A DNA stretch of 64,000 bases from Hanleya hanleyi (GCA_036873755.1 JAVTVY010037154.1:1-64000), one strand, 5' to 3'. Shown: positions 48,701-60,691, counted from the first letter of the stretch. Translations and numbers: made by a program. The notes: generated by a model not told the origin, from the letters alone.

Positions 48701-50164
48701 AATTTACACAGGGGAAGTGGGGTGGGAGATGCAACGAAAATCTTATTTCGACCTCTTTTTTACGATTTGACCACTATCTGTTTTAAATAATTTACAAAGT
48801 AAATATTGTTCAAACTATCTTGTCTTGCTATATACCCCATACATGTGCACATGGGTAATGTGAAATGCGTTTTCATCAAAACAGGTAATTTACATAATGA
48901 GAAACAGCGCATTTTTCTACCTATTAAATGTTATCGAATTTAATTCCCGATTAAAGTAAGAAATTGAAGAAGTTCTCGAACATTATGAAGCATCTGTTTC
49001 ATTTATATATTGATCGGTTTTGCATATTATCACATGTGTGTAAATTTTCAGTTTGTTCTGATTTTCTTAAACAACAATATCAGATTATCGGTGATATGTC
49101 CACCCACATTTGAAAGTGGTACCGGTAGCGCGGGGAGCTCAGACACTCTTCCACACCCCCCGCCCTCTCCTCAACTCAACATATTTTCAACAAGCTGCCC
49201 AGACGGCACTTCAATGGCTGATACAACAGTCAAACCAAACCATCTTGTCATCTGTCATATCTCTCATACCGATTGCACTCTTTGAATGCAAATGTCCATT
49301 CAAAATCCACGAGAGAATGAAACAAGTGAAGCACGGTCCAGGATTGTACTGTTTCATTTGAATAAATGATTGGGAATAATCTGTTTGTTCTCGGATGATC
49401 TGCAGGTCTGTCGGTCTACTCGCCACTACAGCATGAGATTTAATCTCAAATGTAGGAATACAGATTGAAACGGATACGGACTAAGACTGTAGAAAATTAC
49501 AGTTGGAATACTTCTGCGTGCACACCAAACTGAAACTTTAAGAGGTCAAGCGCGGTATTCTATATGGCAAGCTAAGGAAAGGAAGGATGAAAGCCAGACT
49601 GTACGCCCATGATTAATAATTTTCGTTCAATCCGGTGGAATGTAGTTTGCGAAATAACATCAGACCAATTGTTGTTTTTGTCAAAAAATGAATATTATTC
49701 CTCCAACTTGCTAACAAAGCTACAGCAAAAAACTGTGTTTCCTACAGAAAAAATACCCAAGTTTTATATTGCAGCTCACGCTTAAAGTAAATTAAAGTAC
49801 GATGTCGGGTTTCCGTTGATCCATAAACTTAAAAAGTATGAATACCTAGATCTGACCTCTTCTGCATTGCCTTCAAGGCTGTAATTGCTTGTATTTGTAA
49901 TGCAATTATTCAAAAATGCATAGATAACTTGCAGCAGGAGTCTGGTTAGTCTGCAAGATATTTTATAATCTAATAAAATATCTTGTAGGGACTGCATATC
50001 GGACTAGAGTCCGACTTTACTTGTTGAATCTGGCAATTTAAAATGTTAGTCAATACCCTGTCTATGCTGACCAAGAGAAATACTCATTTTGAGGCCAAAT
50101 TCCAAGGTTTTAAATCTGGCATCTACATTATACCTGACACCAATTAAGGTAAAGCAAAATAACG
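45721..50164. other. No gene recognised
   Basis: Short frames only. Acceptor-like TTTTTTTTCAG at 47115-47125 has no open exon after it. A G run lies near 47948. Nothing else seen. Confidence 0.5.
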
Positions 50165-50226
50165 AACTCCAAGATTTTCATCTCCAAGATCTTCAACTCC
50201 AAGATATTCAACTTCAAAGATTTCAC
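50165..50226. repeat. 15-bp minisatellite, four copies
   Basis: CTCCAAGAT(T/C)TTCA(T/A) repeated four times with one or two changes each. Confidence 0.85.
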
Positions 50227-51094
50227 AGCTCAAGACAAATGTGAATTTGAGAACAAACACCTCAATTCAAACAGACAGAACAGGAACAAAATGTGTACGT
50301 CAACGTGCAGTTGCTAAATAATTTATTCAAAAAGGGCATGCACCCTCGACTCAGAAGAAATGATCAATTCAAACCTAGGAATCTAGGAAAGAAGAATCTG
50401 TTCATTCTTCTCGAAGTAAATCACAATAGCTCAGTCATCAGCAATACAAGAAATTATAAAACATAGCAGGAAATCTCGCAGAAAGATTCTTAAAAATTAT
50501 TCGATAAACAACAATAACAACTCGTCTTGCTATATAGTTCCCTGGAAAAGTTGATTAAGTCACGCCTAGACTGTAATTTTATAGACTTGATATAATCGCC
50601 AGAGTCTGTACACAATTGGTGATAAGTGTATGCATTAAAGAATTCTGAATAACGTATCTTAAATTCAGTAGTCAGCATAATGAAATCTATGTTTATCTCC
50701 AAGTGTAAAAGAAGTTGGAAAATATGGCGTCATTGACATCAAGAACTCGCTCTCCGTTTTCCCGCTGGCCGTTTGGACGACTTTGGGAATTGGGTACGAC
50801 GATTCACCACCGAAGAAAAGTAATACGAACAAAACATAATCCCATTTAAACTTGGCCTGAAGATATTGGTAGGACAATAATTTCACTAATTTTCACTTGG
50901 GGTATCACGATCTCTATAGTTCAGAAAAATTTCAACTGTTCAAAAACATGATCGATCTTGAGATGAATGTAGATTTCATTATGCACGACCGAATCACTGA
51001 GGCAATGTGCAGAGGTCATGGAGAGGTCACGCAAGTGTAGTGCACACGTTAAACTCGACAGGCCGTTGGCATAGTAAGGGTTGACGAAAAAACG
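50227..51094. other. No gene recognised
   Basis: Unique AT-rich sequence; nothing supported. Confidence 0.5.
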
Positions 51095-51337
51095 ACGAAA
51101 ATCAGCCTCGCTTGACGTCTGATTTTGGCTTTTGAAGTCACAAAATCTACCGTGATATTACATAGAAATATTATGGTTTAAGGTTTCAAATTTTGGATAA
51201 ATTAAAAAGAAATCCATGCTAAAATGTACACGAAAAAGCCAAAAACATACGAAATTAAGTCCATAGTTTGCAGTACAAAACTTTGGTAGTTTTGCTGTAC
51301 GAAACATAGATTTTGGGACAGAATTGAAGCTTCACTA
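51095..51337 (+). mobile_element. Partial relative of the 32.35-kb MITE
   Basis: Shares CATGCTAAAATG(T/C)ACA(C/A)GAAAAA, GTACGAAACAT and the end GAAGCTT(C)ACTAAC with 32680-32873 in the same orientation. The left TIR is absent. Confidence 0.6.
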
Positions 51338-51600
51338 ACGTAACATATAAGGGACTTTTTTCTATATAAGCACCACTTCTCCTCTTTTAAATTAAATTTT
51401 GAAAATGCACATTTAAATCTTGTAAATAGATATAATGAGAAGCAGAAACATTGCAGATACTTTTGATCAAACGTTTTATCAGTTTGAAATTACAGCGTAT
51501 ATTCGACCTGTCAAAGCATTTAAGGTTAAACGACTGAATGACAGCCAGTCGCGAGTAAACACGCATGTGCTGATCATGAGTATCTCATTTTCAGGTGTGA

Positions 51601-51764
51601 TCATATAACAGATATGATCATGTTTGCCCCTGGTCTGTCTGTTGCATGTACGACAATAGTTTGTCCAGTTCGTTCGTCCCCTCTGTATTGTAGTTGTAGC
51701 TTCCTGTTCTGTATTTGTTTGATATCTACATTGTATGTAATCACAGCTGTCATGAATGTCGGAC
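51601..51764 (-). CDS. Possible terminal exon, unrecognised product
   Basis: Acceptor ATTATTGTTTTCAG/GTCCGAC is followed by two open frames. One reads FMTAVITYNVDIKQIQ...VVHATDRPGANM and stops at 51601. The other is a cysteine-containing frame, SDIHDSCDYIQCRYQ, that runs on to 51479. The first has an alternating beta-strand-like pattern. Which frame is used, if either, cannot be told without the upstream exon. I recognise no family. Confidence 0.15.
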
Positions 51765-52136
51765 CTGAAAACAATAATGTAGGATAAATGCAGTGACTCG
51801 ACCCGCACTGGCAGGAATCCTTATTGACATCCGTGTTGAAATTCTTTCAAGCACAGAAGCTCCGAGCAGCGGATGTCAGCTGTAAGACTTCCGTTGCCAT
51901 GGAGATCGTCTTGAAATGAAATCCAGGAGAAACAGCAAATTAGACGGTAAGGGAGAAGTACAATGATGACTATGTGAGCGGATACACATCCTATAGTATG
52001 TGCTGCGCCACACACCCGCGGATCAAGTTTTACAGCTGAGAGCTGTAATATCCCTACACCAATAACGCGTGAGGTCAGATGACTTGGTCGGAATCGGCCG
52101 AGCGGTCGCGAATGGTATGGGCCGGTATGAAGACTA

Positions 52137-53085
52137 TAGGCGAGCGGTCAGGGCACCTCCAGAGACGACTTAATGCACCCACCCTACACACACATGGATT
52201 ATACATCATTTTGAAGCTGATGGTCTCTGCTTTTCCAATCTACCTGCAGTACTGTCAAAATGTGGTGCCGTTGCCATGGAAACGAGGTCTAAATAGGTCG
52301 TGTTAGATTTGCCATTTTCGTCACTAATGGAACACTTTGTAATACGGATAATATAGATTCCTGAATGCAAGTGTTTAAATGACGAAACAAGCACGAAACT
52401 TAGCATGGATATTCTAAATAGGACGCATTTCCATGAAATATTGTTAGTCAACTGAAATTTTGCGATTTGATTCATTTTGGTGTTCATTTATATGTTTCTG
52501 TCCAGGGGAAAAATGATTCTGGTATCTACAAGTACTCTCAGCGATACGTTCTATAATTTCTGCACTGGTGATGTAAATTTAAAAGCGTTGCGCCATGGTG
52601 TGACCAATTCGAGTTTGCATTGTGTTATCAGTGATTACAGTTTTCGCATTAGCGATCCTCTTCTGCTGAGATTATGTCTCAGTTACTCGTCAACAAGATG
52701 TCTAAGCTCCGAGATAGCCCTCACAATGAAATGTCTTGCGACCTAATCCACACCACTTGGTCGCCATTTCATTATTTCAACTATTTCAACACTACAGATC
52801 AATATACAACGTATATATGTGGATTATTCCTGTCTGTGTGTTAAAAGATTTTTTTGAACTGACAAGGGTTGTATTTGGGACCAACCGTGACACGCACTGT
52901 TTAATGTATCCCGGGGATTGTCTCGGCGGGCTTAATTATTCAGTTTGCTCAATTAGGGCCTCAGTCGAAAACTGGACCCTGGATAATGCCACATGGGTAA
53001 TTCATCCCATGTTGGAACTTGACACGTATGTTTACTGCACCCCGGGAAATGTACTATCTATTGGGATTTGTGTCACTTTGCCATA
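52137..53085 (+). repeat. Left arm of a ~1-kb imperfect inverted repeat
   Basis: Collinear with the reverse complement of 57335-58392: TAATGCACCCACCCTACACAC, GTGGTGCCGTTGCCATGGAA, CCAATTCGAGTTTGCA-TGTG, then AACTGGACCCTGGATAAT occur in the same order. Indels and substitutions are scattered throughout. Frames across it are not consistently open in both arms. Confidence 0.8.
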
Positions 53086-53169
53086 TATCTGTGTGGGTTG
53101 GATAAATGATTGGATGGTTGGGAAGTTCGTAGATATATGGATCTGATATGAGGCGGTAGAATGAGCTAC

Positions 53170-53590
53170 TTTGTACCCGTATTTTCAGCACTATACTAGT
53201 TATAATCTCATTTCTTTTATATATATATGTACCTGTATGTTTTACTGGGTTGTTCTACTCTCTGTGATTATTATAATGAATTGTTCCAAACTGTCAAGGG
53301 TTACTGACACCAAACGTGACACGCTTACGTACTGCATCGTATTTTTCAACTATGCCCAATTGAGACTCAGATCGAAAACTGAACCGTGGATAATGCCGCC
53401 TAGGTAGTTTTCCCGGTAATTCTTTCCGGCACTGAAACTTGATACGCTTACGTACTAGACCTCAACTAACCTACATACACATGGATTATGCGTTTTATTT
53501 TTCAAATTCACCTGCCATATTGTCAAAACGCGGCACCGTTATGGAAACTACATCCCGACTTGAGGTTAGATTATTCAAATTTACCTCGCC
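53170..53590 (+). repeat. Third, rearranged copy of the inverted-repeat family
   Basis: First a B-type segment (CTGTCAAGGGTTACTGACAC ... CGAAAACTGAACCGTGGATA, to about 53405), then an A-type segment (TACACATGGATTATGC ... TGTCAAAACGCGGCACCGTT, from 53460). The order is the opposite of the left arm. Confidence 0.65.
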
Positions 53591-53654
53591 TTATGAAGTG
53601 AAGGGGAGATATTGTGAGAGGGGGAAAGAGGATGTCGTCGTCGGTATCACCTCC

Positions 53655-54540
53655 CTGGAAATGATAAGGTTTTTGGTTTACCAAATTAAAAAAAGAAGAA
53701 GAAAAATTCACAAAAAGGGTGAGTTACGGCATTACCCAGGTATTCTAGAGTGCTCCAATGTTAAAATCGAATGATAAGGTTTTTTGCTTAGCAAATTTGC
53801 ACATGTACATCTGTAGGGGATTACATAGAAAGTTTGTTAGAATTGTCAGCTATCATTGGATGATTATGAAACTTAGTACACATGTTTCTTATGATTAGAG
53901 AATGTACATGCGTACATGCGCTATTTATGAGATGAAATTTAAATTTTGTCCAAATTATGGCAAATGATAAGGTTTTTTGTTTAGCAAAAGTGGGCATGTA
54001 TACCTGTACATAGAAAGTTTGCTGCTGTTGTCAGCTGTTAGTGGATGATAATGAAACTTGGTACACCTGTTTCTTATGATTGAAGGATTTACCTGTGCTA
54101 TTTATGAGATGAAAAATTAATTTTTGTCCAAATTATGGAAAATGATCAAGTTTTGTGTTTTGCAAAAGTGTACATAAAAAGTTTGCTGAAGTTGTCAAGT
54201 TTTATTGAATGATTATGAAACTTGATACACATGTTACATATGATTAAAGCATGTACCTGTGCTATTTATGAGATGATTTTTTTTTTCCAAATTAAAAGTC
54301 TTTGGACTTAGTAATTTGCCAATTATAGAGTGTTTTTTGTTAGACAAAAATGTACTGAAAAGTTAAATGAATTTGTCAGGTTTCATTGGATGATTATGAA
54401 ACTTGTTAAACATGTTTCATATGATGAGCGAATGAGCCTGTGCTGTTTATGAGATGAAATACTATTTTTTTGCTTAAATTTTGAGGGTTTCGACATAGTA
54501 ATTTGCCAATGATAAGGTTTTTGTTAGGCAAATTTTACAT
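53655..54540 (+). repeat. ~180-190-bp degenerate tandem repeat, about five copies
   Basis: Units open with AATGATAAGGTTTTTTG near 53658, 53770, 53962, 54141 (ATCAAG) and 54508. They carry ATAGAAAGTTTG, GGATGATTATGAAACTT, CATGTTTCTTATGATT and GCTATTTATGAGATGAAA. Confidence 0.8.
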
Positions 54541-54952
54541 GTATACCTGTAGGTTACTTGGAAAGTTTGCTCTACATATATGCTTTGAATACTGCAGCAG
54601 TTTCAGCGGATCATCCCACAAGACGAGGTTCTCAGAACGCTTGTCTTACTATGGTAAATCTATGGAGATTTTCAGATGCAAACGTTCAAATTATGATACT
54701 AGAATGAAACTTAGCAAGGATGGTCCGATTGGGTCACTCATTTGGCATTGAAAATTAACCAAGATGGCTGCCGATTATCCCTGTTAATACAAGTTTTGGT
54801 CATCGAAAGTGATAAAACAAGTATGAGAAAACCGACACCACCAGGACGCCTGTCACAAAAATTCGCCTTTCAACTACTGTAAATTAAACGGCACCAGCAA
54901 CAGCCCTCAGTTTCATTCAAAGGTAGTCTTGGGCCAATGAGCTCAATGATCG

Positions 54953-54981
54953 AGGGAGGGGGAGGGGGAGGGGGAGGGGGC
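54953..54981 (+). repeat. (GGGGGA)n G-run
   Basis: Four or five consecutive runs of five G separated by single A, a classical potential G-quadruplex. It lies about 45 bases past the poly(A) signal of the candidate minus-strand terminal exon. Confidence 0.85.
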
Positions 54982-55024
54982 TGAACATAACCGTAATGTC
55001 TCCACCTAGCCAATTGATTACAAC

Positions 55025-55030
55025 TTTATT
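55025..55030 (-). terminator. AATAAA poly(A) signal after the terminal exon
   Basis: Canonical hexamer on the minus strand, almost touching the TGA stop of the candidate exon at 55034-55284. Such short 3' UTRs exist but are unusual. Confidence 0.35.
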
Positions 55031-55033
55031 AGC

Positions 55034-55284
55034 TCATAGCTGTTCTTGCATCAGCCGTGGTAGAGAGAACAAAGTGTTGTACGTCTTAAGATAACCAACG
55101 TTGCGTTCGAAAATGTCATGGTTCGGCTTTCTCAGATGAACCAGGACTAAGGATGATGAGATTTTCCTTCTAAATAAACCAGTGTATGATTGTTCAATGT
55201 CCTTTTCAGTGAGCAGAACAGGGCAACCGAATGCAACCAATGATGAAAATGTGTTCATCCAGGCCAGCAAATCATGGTGTAGAC
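55034..55284 (-). CDS. Candidate terminal exon, unrecognised product
   Basis: Acceptor TATTTCCATAG/GTCTAC, then an open frame of 82 codons entered with two bases of a split codon, ending in TGA. An AATAAA begins three bases after the stop. The translation begins LHHDLLAWMNTFSSL and includes LLTEKDIEQSYTGLF and RKPNHDIFERNVGYL, with balanced amino-acid use and no low complexity. There is no in-frame ATG at the start, as expected for a last exon. I do not recognise the family. It sits between the arms of a large inverted repeat and next to a satellite element, so it could be the captured or stranded end of a gene whose upstream exons lie beyond the window or have been displaced. Confidence 0.35.
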
Positions 55285-55362
55285 CTATGGAAATAATAAG
55301 GCGGTTTTAGCTTCCACAGAATCTCACCCACTCTACTCTTAATATAATAGTCCAGCGAGTAT

Positions 55363-56852
55363 CAGTATTAGGAAACGGACCAATCTGGTCGCATTGAGGC
55401 TGTTCTCTGATGATGTCACATTCGGTTAGAAAAAGGCATTTGGGTGGACGTTTTGGGGTTGAAGTGGGTCATCCCTGGTTCAAATGGGCCGTGTGAGGTG
55501 TCACATTAAAGCGCTCGTGGGATAGCGTTCGACTTGAGTGGTTTGTAGTGGAACTGCCGTCAATCTGCGCATGTGCAGTCGGGCAGTAGTAGAGAAAGAA
55601 TATTTGAATGGGCGTTTTGGGCTGGAGGTGGACCATTCGTGGTCCAATTGGTTCGTGTGAGGTGTCATGTTGAAGCGCACCTGGGGGAACATCAGACTGG
55701 GGTGGTTTTTAATGGAAGTGCCGCCAGTGGTAAAGGGCATTCGAATAGACGGTTTTGGAACGAGGTGGACCATTCATGATCCAAACGGGCCGTGTGGGGT
55801 GCCATCTTGGAGCCGTTTTCGGGTAGAGTCAGATTGATGTCGCCGTCAATCTGCGCATGAACAGTCGGACAGTAGTAGAAAAAAGACATTTGAATGGACA
55901 TTATGGGGTCGAGGTGGACCATTTACTGTCCAAATGCATATTGAAGTACTCGTGGGAGAGAGTCGGGCTGATGTGGTCTGTAGTGGAAGTGCTGTCAATC
56001 CGCGCATGCACAGTCGTCCAGCAGTAGCGTCGGGTGTGTTTACATAATAGCATGGTGTGTATCAGATGCATCATCGACTGCTCTTGTCCAATCAGAAGCC
56101 GTCATTTTATGTTGCATCTGTCAGGGTCCCTCTTATCCGCTTGACATATTTTCGGTTATTCCTGTCCAATCAGGATCCGCTATTCGGAGTGTCAATCTTC
56201 GGCCATACTATTATATGAACACACCCAACGCGGCTCCCCCAGTGTGGGTGTGATGTGATGGAGGAATACTAAAATACATCTGTGAACGTGCTGATCTTTC
56301 TTTCTCTCAACTGTCTGCGTATGGGACTAGGTACAGAATATAGGGAACTTACTCCCTAGTGTTAGACTAACGGCAGTTTCACTGCAACCACAGTCAGACT
56401 CTACTCCACGAGTCCTTCCAAATGACACCTCACATGGCTCATTTAGATCACGGATGGTTCATCTCTGCCTCAAAACGCCCATTCAAATGACCTTTTTCTA
56501 CAACTACCCGACTGCGCATGTGCAGATTGATGGCAGTTCCATTACAAGACACCTCAATCGGACGCTACCCCACGAGTGCTTCAATATGACACCTCACACG
56601 ACCCATTTAAACCAAGGATGGTCCACCTCGACCCCAAAACGTCCACCCAAATGCTTTTTTTCTGCTACTGACCGACTGCGCATGCATCAATTGACACCGG
56701 AAGCCACGTCATTTTCGGATAGCACGTAACCGGAAGTGCTCTTTGACCTTTGATCCGGACGTGACCTCGCACCGGAAGTGACATTATCCATGACGTCATC
56801 AGCCTCACCGAAAGAGCCTCAATGCGACCAGATTGGTCCTTTCCCTACTACT
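55363..56852. mobile_element. TIR-bounded element containing oppositely oriented satellite blocks
   Basis: Perfect 25-bp inverted repeats at 55377-55401 and 56815-56839 (GGACCAATCTGGTCGCATTG + AGGCT), extending imperfectly outward to AGTATTAGG / CCTACTACT. Inside, about four ~150-bp NRF1-box satellite units run in reverse orientation (55440-56027) and two run forward (56390-56700). A nested MITE lies between them. At the right are CCGGAAGTG repeats and a TGACGTCA at 56791. No transposase frame. Confidence 0.75.
56028..56230. mobile_element. Nested MITE with 28-bp TIRs
   Basis: CGTCGGGTGTGTTTACATAA-TAGCATGG at the left pairs with CCATACTATTATATGAACAC-ACCCAACG at the right, 24 of 28 by eye, all differences being C/T-type. 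The interior has two TGTCCAATCAG(A/G) boxes. It sits exactly where the satellite orientation flips. Confidence 0.7.
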
Positions 56853-57334
56853 AGTGTATTACCTATATGAGCTTGATGAGATATTCGATAATTCGGTAGT
56901 GTCTTACATGCCGGTTTCCTGTCCAGAACTGTCCCATTCAAGTTCAAACCAGTCTCGCTGGAGATATTTACGTAATTTCCTGTACAATGACATGTAGTAT
57001 TTATTATTAACGTTACTTTCAATCCCTTCTGGAGGAGGCATTTCAGAATGTCGTGTGATCGTTTATGCCCGTTTCCTCTGCAACAGCGGCATTAATATGT
57101 GAAACTGTAGATCTCGATTTAAAAAAAAAAGAGAAAATAAATCCAACAGAACATTCCCTGGGACCCAGTAGGTAATTGCACTAATTTTCAGGGCGGGAAT
57201 ATAATTCTCAGGAAATATACTTAGGCGGCATTATCCTGGGTCCAGTTTTCGATGTGGGTTCCAATTGGGCATAGTGGAAAATCAAGCCCAATTGAGCATT
57301 CTCCTTGATGCAGTATATAAGCCTGCCATGTTTG

Positions 57335-58392
57335 GTGGCCCAATGGATATGACATTTCCCATGATCCAGCGTTACAATACTCCATGGGATTAATTACCCA
57401 GGTGAAATTATCCAGGGTCCAGTTTCCGACATGTGTCCTATTTGGGCACACTGAATAATTAAATCCGTACAACGTTCTTCGGGGGTACAGTGAATAGTGT
57501 GAGCAAATTGATCCCAAATAAACTCCTTGTCAGTTCGGAACATTCTGCTAACAACCAACAGACAGAAACAGCCCATTTATTTATATCAACCCTAATAAGT
57601 AAAGGTTGTTGAAATTCCAAAATGGCCAACAGGTGGCACAGATTAGACCGAAACACAATTTAAGGTGAAGTATTGTTCCAAGATAAGCCTACTCATGCAT
57701 CAAATTATGGAAATAATCTTTTAGTAAAGGACATTATATAGACATAATAATGCGTAACTAAGACATAACCTCAATCAAATGGGATCACTAATGCAAAAAC
57801 TCCAGTCAATGATAACACACTGCAAACTCGAATTGGGCACATCATGGCACAACGCTTCAATAGGGACATCATCAGATTCAGGAATGTTAGAACATATATC
57901 TGGAAGTACACAAAGATACCAGAATCTGCTTTCCCCTCGCTAAGAGTATATACGTGAAGGTCAAAATAATTCCAATCGTAAAATTTCATCACTTTTTCTG
58001 ACAAAATCAGGTATTAGCAGGGTCCTTCGGCGGCCATCTTGGATAATAGCCGCCATCTTGGATTTCAGTTAGCTAACATTAATTTCTGGAAAACGTGTCC
58101 TAATTAGACTACTCATGTCAAGTTTCGCGCTTGGATCATCATTTGAACCTTTGCATACAAGAATCTATGTTATCCATATTATCAAGTATTCCAATAGTGA
58201 GGAAAATGGTAAATCTAACACGACTTTTTTGGAGCTCGTTTCCATGGCAACGGCACCACATTTCAACAGTACTGCAGGTAGATCTGAAAAGTGGAGACCA
58301 TAGGCTTTAAAATGATGTATGATCCAGGTGTGTGTAGGGTGGGTGCATTAAACTCGAAAAATAAGGCCCTTTTCTAGGATCTGCCGCTCGCC
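57335..58392 (-). repeat. Right arm of the ~1-kb inverted repeat
   Basis: Reverse-complement partner of 52137-53085. To its left (57180-57335) lies one more partial B-type unit (GAAAACTGGACCCAGGATAA on the minus strand). Confidence 0.8.
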
Positions 58393-58534
58393 TACTAAGT
58401 TTGCGACACTGTATGATGATGAAATGCCACCATGGACACAATACCACATGGTCCATAACATGCACGGGCGAGATTCGACATCCAATACCAAGCCGTCGTC
58501 CATGGCAATGTCCGCGAAAAAAACCTTTTCAAGT
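58348..58534 (-). CDS. Possible exon after a strong acceptor, unrecognised product
   Basis: The pyrimidine-rich tract CTTTTCTCTCTGCCATAG precedes an open frame reading LEKVFFADIAMDDGLVLDVES... and CMLWTMWYC, ending at TAA. The 3' part runs into the right arm of the large inverted repeat, so the open frame ends in repeat sequence. No donor was found. It could be a terminal exon whose tail has been copied into the repeat, or chance. Confidence 0.15.
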
Positions 58535-60691
58535 CTATGGCAGAGAGAAAAGTTAGAGACGGCGGCACCGAAGGAGTGAGAAGCGGCAGTAATTTCAGTT
58601 TCAAATGAATAATTATTTATGGCGTCACCGCCCAATATTGAATTCAATCCGTGACGTATAAAGAAATATACTGTATGGTATGCTTAGACGTATGTAGGTA
58701 GTCCTCGAGCATCCCATGATCTATTATGAATAGCGTATTCGTAAAATGTTCCATGTGTTCAAAACCTACGTAAGCGTGTACCAAAGATGTGTAACATTTT
58801 AGACGAGGAACCCAATAATCAGCGATCAGAGTGTGATATTGAAGAGCGCTCCAATAACCGACACTGTCGCATCTCATGTTTGGCCCAGTCATGACTTACA
58901 TAATTGCATTTGCCATTTGGTGTCAGAAGTATTCAGTGGCGCCCGATGGCCCCTTGCGAATCGCATCTGGCAGACTCTCTTCACTTCAGAACGTTTGATC
59001 TGTTTCCATATTCTTCTCTACATCAAGTGGATGTTCTCACCTACGAGACGTGAACCTCAGATGGCGACCAATTCCTCCATCAACTGTCAACTAGCGCTCC
59101 GGAACATAAGCCTCTTTATTAATTCCAGCGTGTCGAATTCGCCAAATCGGAAGCGCGTCCTCCGCGGAACTATGGCTAGAACCCCGATAATGAAAGAACA
59201 TTCGTAATGGTGCAGGAGCCCAAAACGTCACTAAACAATGGTAGTATGCCGGAGGCGGGGGATAATTTCTACATTTGATTAACATGGTTTAACGTGACTC
59301 TTCGTGAGTCACCCTAATTACTGCCATTTACACCCAAATCGACTTCGAGACTCCCCCGTCCATCTAACGGTCACATGACTGCCAGAATTCACAACTTGCA
59401 TGAGGATCTTTTTTCTCATTCTCGCGTTCCAAGGCAATAGATTTTCCCTAAACAATTCCTATTATCTCGAAGAATTTTTTGTTTCTTTTCACAGGGTTAT
59501 ACCATTATCACTTAAATCTCATCTCATGAGAAGAAAAAAAATGTTTTCAAATAGCACGCATTAGACATACTTAACGGTGGCGTAAGAAAGGAACATATCC
59601 ATTTCGACCATATGAACAGGAAATGAAATTAAGATGGACCATAATGTGAGAGTAGCTACATGAGCGGGCCAATTTCCTCTGCGGGTTCTTCGACTTCGGT
59701 GTAATATCTGTTCAATAGTAATTGTCTTTCCGGCTAGGAATCTCGCTTGTCTGCAGCGACATCCGGACACCCAAAACACTAATTACGGTATGTCTTGGGG
59801 TGGTTCTTGCCCGTTCATATCCTCTAATAGTTCTCCCCGTATCAGCACATTGTTCACATTGTATCATGTATTAAGAAAATGATAGCACCAAGAACAAATA
59901 TTGGCTATAAATAATAGAGCATTGTAGAAATTCTCCTAACCGATGACAGCGTTCATTGAACATCTCTTTGTGTTTTCACATATTGTCCAGAGAAGCCTTG
60001 TTCCATTGCAATTCCTTCTCGGAGTCATAATCCGCATTTAAGCCGTACCCTGGGGTAAAATGGAAAATGAGCTTCAACTGTGGATAACCAAAAATTACCA
60101 AAAAAAATACGGATTTGGGAAAAGGATTGACGAAAAGAGAAGTCTATTAATATCGGTACGTACTGATTAAATAAGTGGGTGGGTAACTAAACATGGGTCA
60201 AATTGTTCAGCTTGCTATTCAAAATCGTCAGAACGTTCCAGTCGTGTTATTTTGTAACATACATGACAACGCATCGAACTGCTACTTTGTGGGATCTCAA
60301 AAGATGCATATGAAACTTTGCTTCCTTATTCCTACGAAGTAGGCTACAGATCGCAAATTGTCCGGTAATGAGTCAGTCAGTCCATCCGAATCCTTTCGTC
60401 GGCAAAATAAGGAGAACCGTTGACATTAGAACCTTGATTTTTAGCATGAACGTGCATTAGGGCATTGTTACCAAGTTCTGAGCTGATCGAATTCTGACGA
60501 AAATTTGATTTATAATTAATTTTTTATTATTTATTGATGACTCGAGTGCACTGTCATGCCCATCAGGAACCCTTGGCTGTATTCTTCACTGTGACTTTTA
60601 AGCGCCTGGTACTAACTTCGGCCGCCCAGCACTAAAGCAAAAAAATAATGATGCGCCCAGCTCTCGAAAATATCAGTAACTTTAATCTTAC
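58535..60691. other. No recognised gene apart from the weak exon at 59571-59750
   Basis: A 124-codon plus-strand frame at 58833-59207 has no splice or homology support. Nothing else seen. Confidence 0.4.
59571..59750 (-). CDS. Possible internal exon, unrecognised product
   Basis: A 180-base open stretch lies between an acceptor-like GTCGCTGCAG/ACAAGC and a good donor GTTAA/GTATGTC. In the one open frame it reads QARFLAGKTITIEQILHR... with a hydrophobic LTLWSILISF segment. There is no family match from memory and no compatible partner exon found, so this is a weak call based on splice-site geometry only. Confidence 0.12.

Noticed and set aside
52736..53146. 136-codon frame with NYSVC...NWTLDN segments resembling frames at 57221-57517
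   Set aside because: Both frames derive from the same inverted-repeat family. Similarity is explained by DNA-level repetition, the first starts at a non-ATG codon, and indels shift the frame between copies.
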